From: GCA-001856825 sp049965815
Lineage (GTDB): Archaea > Thermoplasmatota > Thermoplasmata > Thermoplasmatales > GCA-001856825
Direction: 5' to 3'
DNA length: 59,798 nt
NCBI GenBank assembly: GCA_049965815.1
Contig: JBMFVV010000008.1
Span: forward strand, 1-59,798
The notes under the pieces are model-generated. The model made no database searches. It saw nothing but the letters and a program-made list of their open reading frames with translations, and was not told the DNA's origin. This document shows positions 52,974 to 59,798 of this stretch, one piece after another (positions within the stretch are counted from its first letter, which is position 1; every line of letters starts with the position of its first letter). The position numbers and the translations under genes are program-made.

Positions 52974-54739
52974 CTGAACTGGATACCGATAGAAAGGAAG
53001 TCAGCATTTCAGAGTTCTTCGACAAAAACAAGCAGATGCTTGGTTTTGATTCGCAACAAAAGGCCCTCTTCATGACAGTAAAGGAAGCTGTTGACAATTC
53101 GCTGGACGCCTGTGCAGACAGTGGAATCCTCCCTGAAATAACTGTCAAGATCGAGGAGGTTGGAAAGGAGAAATTTAGGGTCGAGGTCATTGACAACGGA
53201 CCGGGAATTGAGAGGACGGAGGTTGCGAATTCATTTGGGAAAATGCTCTATGGTTCTAGATTCTTCAAGGAAAGACAGACCAGGGGACAGCAAGGACTGG
53301 GGATTTCAGCTGCCATTCTCTATGCTCAGAAAACCACAGGTTTTCCGACAGAGATTGTCACCAAGGTTGAAAGGGAAATGACAGCGTTTCACTTCGTGCT
53401 CGACATAGACATAAAGAAGAATTCGCCACACAAGATATCAGAAGTCCCCGAGATATGGGATGTAAAAAGCGGATTGAAAATTACCATCGTTCTTAAGGGG
53501 AAATATGTAAGCGGGAAACAGTCGGTAGAGGAGTATGTTAAGGAGAGTGCCATTGCCAACCCCCATACGACTTTTCACCTGATCCTGCCTGACAAGACAA
53601 TAGACATAGAGAGGAGTGTCGACGAGGCACCGCAGATTCCGATAGCTGTCAAACCTCACCCACACGGAGTAGAGCTGGGAGAACTCATCTCTATCTTCAA
53701 GGAATACGAGAATCAGACAATAGAGGAAGTGCTCGAAGACAAATTTTCACGTGTCACCAAGCAAACTGCAAGGTCAATAGTCGAAAAGAGCAAGCTAAAG
53801 GACAAGAAAATTTCTAGACTAACGAGGGACGATTTTGAAGAGCTCATGAAGGCAATAAAGGAAACTGATTTCATGGAACCTCGTAAAGATTGCCTCTCAC
53901 CCATAGGTGCTGAGCCACTTTTCAAGAGTGCAATAAACTCATTCAAGGAATACCATCCTGCCTACTTTTCACAGGCAGTTGTGAGGGGGCCTTTCGTCTT
54001 TTCGGGTCATCCCTTCCTAGTCGAGGCGATAGCGATCTACGGGGGGGACCTGCCAAAGGAGGACCCCATAAGGGTACTAAGATTTGCCAACAGGGTACCA
54101 CTGCTGTATCAATCTGGCAGCTGTGCAATAACGAGGGCGGTATCTTCCCTGGCGTGGAACCAGTATGGTTTCTCCCAACCCGTCAAGGACCAGTTACCCA
54201 TAGGTCCACTGGTGATCGCTGTTCACGTAGCCAGTACCAAGATACCTTTTACCTCTGAGGCAAAAGAAGCCATCGCAACTGTTCCTGAGATCATGGACTC
54301 CCTGGATTTGCTGCTGAGGGGGGTTGCAAGACAGATAAAGACCATGAGAAAAAAGGAAGCCCATAAGAGCCAGGTCGCTGAAAAATTCGCGTTGATAGAA
54401 CAGATACTGCCACAGATTGCTGCAAAAAGCTCAAAAATACTTAATCTGGAACCACCGGACATCACTCCAATAATTTCCAAGGTCATGGGAGTGGTTGCAT
54501 TCAGGGAAATTGATGGCGAGCTCTTCGCAGAAAATTACACGGAGAAGTCTCACAGCTTCAAGGTAGTACTGAAGGGCGAGGGGACATCTACTGAGAGCGT
54601 GAAGAATCTGAAGCCATTCCAGAAAGTGAAACTCAATTTTCCCAAGGAGATAGTGAGTTCATCGGAGATCTACGTTGATCTTCCGGAACCTGTTCTTCTT
54701 GGAGCATATACACTTCCGAAGGTGTTTAAAGATGAATGA
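52970..54739 (+). CDS. top6B: DNA topoisomerase VI subunit B
   Basis: The ATPase subunit of topoisomerase VI, which relaxes and decatenates DNA by double-strand passage. GHKL motifs are intact: KEAVDNSLDACADSG (39-52), IDNGPGI (74-80) and RQTRGQQGLGISA (102-114). A H2TH-like middle and the transducer domain follow (KQTARSIVEKSKLKDKKI, then VSSLAWNQYGFSQPVKDQL). At 589 residues it is somewhat longer than many B subunits, with an extra C-terminal beta domain. It overlaps the regulator upstream by 4 bp and top6A downstream by 8 bp. Confidence 0.96.
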   Translation: MTELDTDRKEVSISEFFDKNKQMLGFDSQQKALFMTVKEAVDNSLDACADSGILPEITVKIEEVGKEKFRVEVIDNGPGIERTEVANSFGKMLYGSRFFKERQTRGQQGLGISAAILYAQKTTGFPTEIVTKVEREMTAFHFVLDIDIKKNSPHKISEVPEIWDVKSGLKITIVLKGKYVSGKQSVEEYVKESAIANPHTTFHLILPDKTIDIERSVDEAPQIPIAVKPHPHGVELGELISIFKEYENQTIEEVLEDKFSRVTKQTARSIVEKSKLKDKKISRLTRDDFEELMKAIKETDFMEPRKDCLSPIGAEPLFKSAINSFKEYHPAYFSQAVVRGPFVFSGHPFLVEAIAIYGGDLPKEDPIRVLRFANRVPLLYQSGSCAITRAVSSLAWNQYGFSQPVKDQLPIGPLVIAVHVASTKIPFTSEAKEAIATVPEIMDSLDLLLRGVARQIKTMRKKEAHKSQVAEKFALIEQILPQIAAKSSKILNLEPPDITPIISKVMGVVAFREIDGELFAENYTEKSHSFKVVLKGEGTSTESVKNLKPFQKVKLNFPKEIVSSSEIYVDLPEPVLLGAYTLPKVFKDE

Positions 54740-55802
54740 AAAGTTGGAAAACATAGTGAAAAAGATTTACCAGGAGATGAGTGCAGGTCAAATCCCAAAG
54801 GTGGAGCTGAAATCAAGAAACAAGGAGAACATTCTCTTCGACCCTAGAACCTCAGTCTGGAAATATGGAGACAGTACTGTCAAGAGATATGCATCTAAGG
54901 CCAATTCTGCCAAGGGAATACTCAAGATGCTATATATAATTGATTTCGTCGATGAGATGACAGCTGGGCTCAAGACGTCAACTCTCAGAGAAATGTATTA
55001 CATATCTGAAGGGTGGAACTTGGGAAAATTCGAAAGTCAGGACGAATCTGACATGATGGTCGAAGATCTCGAGGTTATGACCAATTATCTAAGGGAGGAG
55101 ATGAGATTGAGACCTGAAGAGAGCGGGGCTTCGGTCATCGGAAATCTCACACTTACCGAACTCAATAGGAAAGGAGAAAAGAAGAAAATTAACTGCAGAG
55201 ACGATGTTGGAGATGGAGGTTACACAATACCCTACAATGTAGAGAAGGAAAAGGTAGACTTCGTTTCAGCAGACGTTGACTTTGTACTTGCAATTGAAAC
55301 TGGCGGTATGTTTGATAGGCTCGTTGAGAACAGATTTGACGAAAAGATGAGGTCTCTGCTTGTTCATATGAAGGGTCAACCTTCAAGGTCGACAAAGAGA
55401 CTCCTAAATAGACTGAACAAGGAGATGGGTCTCCCCATAGTTGTCTTTACAGATGGAGACCCATGGAGCTTCAGGATTTTTGCTTCAGTTGCCTACGGTG
55501 CAATAAAGACAGCACATATTTCAGACATCCTGGCCACCCCAACATCTGAATTTATAGGCATCACTGCAAGTGACATACTGCGATACGATCTTCCCACTGA
55601 CAAGCTGACGGATAAAGACATTCAGGCACTTCAATCGGAGCTTGATGACCCGAGGTTCAATATACCCTTCTGGAAGGGGGAAATTGAGACCATGCTAAAA
55701 CTTGGAAAGAAGGCTGAACAACAGGCGCTTGCGAAATATGGGCTCGATTTCGTTACAGATACCTATCTTCCAGAGAAGCTAAATGAAAATGGAATAGTAT
55801 GA
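54732..55802 (+). CDS. top6A: DNA topoisomerase VI subunit A
   Basis: The DNA-cleaving, Spo11-like subunit. Counted from ATG 54732 it has 356 residues. The CAP domain carries the active tyrosine in STLREMYYIS (Tyr89/90). The Toprim domain has VLAIETGGMFDRLVE and VVFTDGDPWSFRIFA (the DxD metal site). The open frame extends upstream to 54675, but the start inside the end of top6B (8-bp overlap) fits operon logic and family length. Confidence 0.96.
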   Translation: MNEKLENIVKKIYQEMSAGQIPKVELKSRNKENILFDPRTSVWKYGDSTVKRYASKANSAKGILKMLYIIDFVDEMTAGLKTSTLREMYYISEGWNLGKFESQDESDMMVEDLEVMTNYLREEMRLRPEESGASVIGNLTLTELNRKGEKKKINCRDDVGDGGYTIPYNVEKEKVDFVSADVDFVLAIETGGMFDRLVENRFDEKMRSLLVHMKGQPSRSTKRLLNRLNKEMGLPIVVFTDGDPWSFRIFASVAYGAIKTAHISDILATPTSEFIGITASDILRYDLPTDKLTDKDIQALQSELDDPRFNIPFWKGEIETMLKLGKKAEQQALAKYGLDFVTDTYLPEKLNENGIV

Positions 55803-56953
55803 ATGGTAAGGTCACAGCCATAGTATTTGCTGCACTGGCTGGATTCCTAGCCCTGGGCGACAGATATGTGATGTCAACCCTCTACAATCAACTGATGGCA
55901 AATTACCTTCTAACGTCGACCGTAGTATTTTCCTTTCTATTCTCATCCTTCTACATAGGTTATACCATATTCCAGATACCTGGAGGTGGGCTAGCCAGGA
56001 GGCTCGGGCCTTCGAAGGTCATAGGAATTTCTCTCATAACCTGGTCAATCCTTTTTCTTGTTTTACCCATGACAAAATCATTTGCGGCCGCATTAGCAAT
56101 TGCTTTTTTTATGGGACTTGCACAGGGTCCCATATTCCCGTCCGTAATTTTCTTCACAAGACTATTCTTCAAGGACAGCCAATATGCAAGGGCATCAGGC
56201 ATAGTGACTGCAATAGGCGACCTATCTCCTGCATTAATACCCTTCGCAACACTTGGCCTATATTACACGAGAGTTGATGTGTCCCTTCCTTTCATTTTCT
56301 TTGGCACTATCGGGATCGTTTCGGGCATCATTCTGCTGTTGCTGAGAATGAGTTATACAGGTCACCCTGAAAAGGTCAAGTGGTCTGCTCTCCTAGGAAA
56401 GAGGTACGTGATGTTCGGCCTCTCCTTCCTGATATACGATTATTTCTTCTATATGATCTTCACTTGGTACCCTTATTTTCTAAAGGAAAGGTTCGCTATC
56501 GAATCAAACAATCTTGTCTATGGCCCACTTCCTTGGATACTCATGGCTGCTGGTTCACTCATATTTGGACTTTTTATGGATAAGATAAACAGTGACGTCT
56601 TACTGTCTGAGATAGCATACTGCATTATAGCCGTCACATTAATTGGGATGGCCCTGTCAAGAAGCTCAGTGATGTTTCTGGCCTTTGTGATTGTCTCCCT
56701 TTTCTTCATGGACCCCATACTGCTTGCCTCCTGGCGCCTTTCAACAAGATTAGGAGGAGAGAACAGCTCTTCCTTTGTTGGAGGTTGGATGAATTTCTGG
56801 GGCAATATAGGTGGTATAATTGCACCTGTCTCTGTCGCATTTCTCATAGACGTCTATGGCATCTCCAGGACATTTCTTATATCAGTGATCGTTCCAATCA
56901 TTGGTTTGGTCACATGGGTATACATGGCCAGGTGGGAACCGGATGAGAAATGA
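55799..56953 (+). CDS. MFS transporter, anion:cation symporter-like
   Basis: A 384-residue, 12-helix MFS protein with GYTIFQIPGGGLARRLGPSK after helix 2, reminiscent of the ACS family that takes up organic anions. It begins within the top6A stop (ATGA overlap) and ends inside the Taw2-like gene, so it is locked into the topoisomerase operon. That combination has no obvious functional logic. Substrate unknown. Confidence 0.85.
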   Translation: MNGKVTAIVFAALAGFLALGDRYVMSTLYNQLMANYLLTSTVVFSFLFSSFYIGYTIFQIPGGGLARRLGPSKVIGISLITWSILFLVLPMTKSFAAALAIAFFMGLAQGPIFPSVIFFTRLFFKDSQYARASGIVTAIGDLSPALIPFATLGLYYTRVDVSLPFIFFGTIGIVSGIILLLLRMSYTGHPEKVKWSALLGKRYVMFGLSFLIYDYFFYMIFTWYPYFLKERFAIESNNLVYGPLPWILMAAGSLIFGLFMDKINSDVLLSEIAYCIIAVTLIGMALSRSSVMFLAFVIVSLFFMDPILLASWRLSTRLGGENSSSFVGGWMNFWGNIGGIIAPVSVAFLIDVYGISRTFLISVIVPIIGLVTWVYMARWEPDEK

Positions 56954-57734
56954 TTCGATAAGTGTTGTCAGCAGACAGCTTGGCATTTCAAAAACTGAGT
57001 TTCACCAGAATTATGAGTCCATAGGCAGAGCCATGATCATAAGGCGGGAGAACCTGTTCAGGAAGGAAGAAGAATACTTCGGGAGGTTGATGCTCTCCTC
57101 ATTCAAGCTCTGGGCAGTTTACAGGTATACTGGAATCAGGGACTACAAGAGGATCCCAGAAGTCAGGTTGATATCCGGCATCCATACGGAAGTCGTTCAG
57201 AGGGAGGATGGAACACTTTACAAGATGGACCCGGAGAAGGTGATGTTCTCTAAGGGAAATAAAAGGGAGAGGCACATTCTAGCTGAAATGGTTCATGAAG
57301 ACGAAACTGTCCTTGACATGTTCTCTGGGATCGGTTACTTTTCCATTCCAGTTTCATTCAAGGTCAAACGAATCTATTCCTGCGAGATAAATCCTGATTC
57401 TTTCCATTACCTGTTGATGAACATGAGGATGAACGGAGTCAGGAATATGGTACCTATGCTTGGTGATTCTTACTCCATTCCGATGAAAGAGTTCTCAGAC
57501 AGGATCATAATGGGCCATTTCGACTCGCATAAATATCTACAGAAAGCCTTCCTATACCTGAAAAGAGAGGGTAAGATACATCTTCACGCACTGGCCAGGA
57601 GGGGAGATTACGCTTCCCTCGTTGAGAAATATGGAAATTATGAATTTGTCAGTGGCGTTAATGTCAGGAAGGTGAAGAGTTACTCACCCTCACAGGATCA
57701 TGTTGTACTGGACCTTGATGTAAAAAAACACTAA
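56943..57734 (+). CDS. taw2: Trm5/TYW2-family tRNA enzyme, probably Taw2
   Basis: A protein of 263 residues from ATG 56943. The family core reads FSKGNKRERHILAEMV, ETVLDMFSGIGYFSIP (SAM site) and YSCEINPDSFHYLLMNMRMN. Where Trm5 has an NxPY-like motif, this protein has IIMGHFDSH, and the next block is KIHLHALARRG; both favour TYW2/Taw2. That enzyme transfers an aminocarboxypropyl group to 4-demethylwyosine at position 37 of tRNA-Phe. The N-terminal domain is short. It overlaps the MFS gene by 11 bp. Confidence 0.82.
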   Translation: MRNDSISVVSRQLGISKTEFHQNYESIGRAMIIRRENLFRKEEEYFGRLMLSSFKLWAVYRYTGIRDYKRIPEVRLISGIHTEVVQREDGTLYKMDPEKVMFSKGNKRERHILAEMVHEDETVLDMFSGIGYFSIPVSFKVKRIYSCEINPDSFHYLLMNMRMNGVRNMVPMLGDSYSIPMKEFSDRIIMGHFDSHKYLQKAFLYLKREGKIHLHALARRGDYASLVEKYGNYEFVSGVNVRKVKSYSPSQDHVVLDLDVKKH

Positions 57735-57755
57735 TATCTGTAATCATTACAAATC

Positions 57756-58898
57756 ATGGTAGGAGTTTCTGACCTAATTTTGAAACAGGAAAAGTTCAGG
57801 GAGAATGTACTCCCCCTTCAACCTTCTGAAAATACAATTCCAAGAAAAGCCCTGAAGGCTTTATCTTCAGATTTTGAACAGAGATATTCCCTTGTCTTAG
57901 ACTCTAGCTACAGGGAGCAGACTATACACAATGCATATGCGGGAACCAAGTACTCGGAAGCTCTCGTAGAAGAGGTTGAGAAGCTCGCAAGAAAGACATT
58001 CAAAAGCGGATTTGCGGACGTGAGGCCTATAGCCGGCCACCTGGCTGCCATGCAGGTGTTAGGAAGCCTGCTGAAGAAAGGTGAGAAGTTCCTGTACATT
58101 CCATTGGAAAATGGAGGGTACGATGGTTACACTCCTCCGTTCCTTCCGGCACTTCTGGGGCTGGAAGGAAAAGAGATTCCGATGAAGGGATGGAAGATAG
58201 ACTATGAAAAACTCTCCAAGATCAAAGGGAATTTCAGGGCCGTGATACTTGGAGCAAGTCTCTTCCTCCATCCCTACGATATGAAAATTGTAAAGGAAAC
58301 CTTCCCCGAGTCGCTCATTCTTTACGATGCTTCACACGTCCTTGGCTTACTGGCTAATGGCACATTCCAGAGGGATTTCAACGAAGCGGACGTCGTCTAT
58401 GGGAGTACTCACAAGAATTTTCCAGGGCCTCAGGGGGGACTTATCGTTGGAAAGAGGGAGTTTGAAGAGAAGATCAAGAGCAACCCGATCTGGAATTACT
58501 ATGACAATTTCCATCTCTCAAGAATAGCTGCCCTTGGCATTAGCCTAGAATACCTGCTTGGAAGAAACTATGGGAAGATTTGTCTGGAAAATAGAAGGCA
58601 TCTGGTAGCTTCTCTAAAGGAAAGGGATGTGAAACTTGCAAACCTGCCTGATGTTTCAGAGAGTGCAATGTTTCTTCTCAATTACGAAAATGCTCCAGAG
58701 ATATCGAGGAAACTCGAGGATGCAAACATACTGGTGGACGGCGTTGGCAGGGTAGGCGTTAACGAAATCACGATGAGAGGACTCACCGCCAGGAATATGG
58801 ATACCGTAGGTGAGGCAGTGGAGGAGGGACTGAAATTCAACAGAGCATCCGCGAGGAAAATTGTCAAGGAGCTGCTAGACCAGATGACCTGGCCCTAG
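57756..58898 (+). CDS. serine hydroxymethyltransferase-like PLP enzyme
   Basis: A 380-residue fold-type I PLP enzyme close to SHMT: LQPSENTIPRKALKAL at 21-36, HNAYAGTKYSEALV, DASHVLGLLANG (Asp191 binds the PLP ring nitrogen), and Lys220 in GSTHKNFPGPQGG forms the internal aldimine. SHMT proper is about 420-430 residues and has a longer C-terminus, so this is a compact archaeal version. It would interconvert serine and glycine with a one-carbon carrier, or act as a threonine/serine aldolase. Confidence 0.82.
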   Translation: MVGVSDLILKQEKFRENVLPLQPSENTIPRKALKALSSDFEQRYSLVLDSSYREQTIHNAYAGTKYSEALVEEVEKLARKTFKSGFADVRPIAGHLAAMQVLGSLLKKGEKFLYIPLENGGYDGYTPPFLPALLGLEGKEIPMKGWKIDYEKLSKIKGNFRAVILGASLFLHPYDMKIVKETFPESLILYDASHVLGLLANGTFQRDFNEADVVYGSTHKNFPGPQGGLIVGKREFEEKIKSNPIWNYYDNFHLSRIAALGISLEYLLGRNYGKICLENRRHLVASLKERDVKLANLPDVSESAMFLLNYENAPEISRKLEDANILVDGVGRVGVNEITMRGLTARNMDTVGEAVEEGLKFNRASARKIVKELLDQMTWP

Positions 58899-58922
58899 CT
58901 TTTTCAGGAAGTATGTGGACGA

Positions 58923-59096
58923 GTGCAATCGGATCCGAGCAATATTTTATATTCTTACCAGTTCCTGAGTCGTGGTGAAGAACTCGATTCGGTAGTTATT
59001 GATGTAGGAATTACAGGAACAGAATCGGCATCCCATATTAGGAGTAATAAGCTTAAAGTCCGTTTAGCAGTTATTGATAGGAACTCGAAATTGTAA
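58923..59096 (+). CDS. candidate 57-residue open frame beside the transposon
   Basis: An open frame from GTG 58923 with a fairly natural composition (ELDSVVIDVGITGTE, KLKVRLAVIDRNSKL). It could be a fragment of a larger gene broken by the transposon, or chance. It contains two imperfect copies of GTTATTGAT followed by AGGAA. No family recognised. Confidence 0.2.
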   Translation: MQSDPSNILYSYQFLSRGEELDSVVIDVGITGTESASHIRSNKLKVRLAVIDRNSKL

Positions 59097-59130
59097 GGTT
59101 ACTACTTTTACTATGGATGTTTCGACTTTG

Positions 59131-59798
59131 TCAAATATGCGTTGATATTTGACTTCCTGCCATCTGCTCCACGTCTCTTGACTGCTTCACAGCTTCACCT
59201 GGCAGGCCTTTCTCCATCTCTGGAAGGGATCGTTTCAGCCATGTCCGACCCCTGCCTGCTATGTTCATGCAGGCATTCACATCCCTGTCTATGGAGAGAC
59301 CGCACGAATCACATTTCAGCACCCTGCCATGTTCTATTCGGGTCAGCGACCCACATACCGAACATTGCCTGCTTGTGTTCATCGTCTCCTTTTTTGTCAA
59401 TTCAATTACAGGCAACCCTTCCCACTGCGCCTTGTATGTTATGAAGTTGTGCATCATCGAATAGGGGAAGGAATTGTTCAAAAGGAATCTCCTCTTATGC
59501 CCTTTGTAGTCTCATTTCCTTGCTATGTCTCTCATTCCCTTGACGTTCTCCAGTACAATTGCCTCTCTGTTCTTTAGTGCATCTGATACTATGGTCTTGC
59601 TTGTTTGATGGATGACCTGCTTTACCCTATTTCTCTCCCTTTTCCCATATTTTGACATTATTTTCTTCCGTATCCTTCTATCCTGTCTCCTGAAATTGGA
59701 TTTCTTGCTCCTGTATCTGTGTTTTATCTTGACCACATCCGACAGGTCATATATCTCATGGTGAGTCTCATTCCCTACAGTGACATTGCGGAGATTCC
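59131..59798 (-). pseudogene. tnpB: TnpB (IS200/IS605-type OrfB) with in-frame stop, 5' end outside the window
   Basis: The minus strand keeps one open frame from the window edge to 59131 except for a single TGA at 59512-59514. Upstream of it: NLRNVTV, KKSNFRRQDRRIRKK and IVLENVKGMRD, with the RuvC-type Glu in LEN. Downstream: YKGHKRRFLLNNSFPYS, ITYKAQWEGLPVIEL, zinc-finger pairs CSVCGSL and CDSCGLS, and the last catalytic Asp in DRDVNACMNIAG. Both halves are well conserved, so the stop is recent. TnpB is an RNA-guided nuclease of transposons; its guide RNA normally begins within the 3' end of the gene. No tnpA is seen in the window. Confidence 0.88.

Overview
The window is archaeal and most likely from an acidophilic member of the Thermoplasmata. 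The 23S rRNA gene stands alone, with no 16S or 5S beside it. Many genes have an AT-rich TATA-like box centred about 26 nt before the start codon, the spacing expected of leaderless transcripts. The housekeeping set is archaeal: archaeal ThrRS with an editing domain, class II HMG-CoA reductase, GINS51, Tsr3, a Taw2-like enzyme, topoisomerase VI, a COG1395 regulator and an archaeal protein disulfide oxidoreductase. The tyrosine-to-homogentisate genes and a KDG-aldolase-like enzyme fit a heterotroph feeding on peptides and sugars. The order is inferred from gene content only.

Layout. 1-2.8 kb: tyrosine catabolism on the minus strand (HPPD, FAH, and a homogentisate dioxygenase that stops before its catalytic half). 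2.9-8 kb: a PepSY-like peptide, thrS, a broken mscL, YceI and a UbiD-family decarboxylase. 8-11.3 kb: amino-acid permease, ACT regulator, two very basic small proteins, and tRNA-Ser overlapped by a 56-aa gene. 11.3-20.8 kb: housekeeping genes (HMG-CoA reductase, Tsr3, ThpR, GcvH, RlmE, TraB-like, COG1395 regulator, PyrE) and an unusual operon of a QueC-like PP-loop enzyme, a DUF1611 P-loop protein and a small protein. 20.9-22.4 kb: a DNA methyltransferase between two tRNA genes, overlapping one. 22.4-27.7 kb: PDO, HAD phosphatase, TusA-like protein, KDG-aldolase-like enzyme and an ABC-ABC-phosphoribosyltransferase fusion. 27.8-35.5 kb: three MFS transporters, an RqcH/NFACT protein, an MBL hydrolase, a hidden RHH-like peptide and a membrane protein. 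35.6-43.2 kb: a surface-glycan-like island (two GT2 enzymes, one GT-C membrane enzyme, three SAM methyltransferases, a nucleotidyltransferase). 43.2-45.5 kb: DUF488, GNAT, tRNA-Leu, aldo/keto reductase. 45.9-48.9 kb: 23S rRNA with a visible processing stem. 49-50.7 kb: GINS51 and a multiply frameshifted HerA/VirB4-type ATPase remnant. 50.8-58.9 kb: M24 peptidase, then a tight operon (HTH regulator, Top6B, Top6A, MFS, Taw2-like) and an SHMT-like enzyme. 59.1 kb to the end: a TnpB transposon gene interrupted by an in-frame TGA and cut by the window edge.

I saw no complete defence system or CRISPR array. The best candidates for undescribed biology are the QueC-like/DUF1611/small-protein operon and the transporter-ATPase/purine-salvage fusion. 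Next come the two small basic proteins, the hidden RHH-like gene facing a drug-type exporter, and several recently broken genes (mscL, HerA-like ATPase, tnpB, homogentisate dioxygenase).
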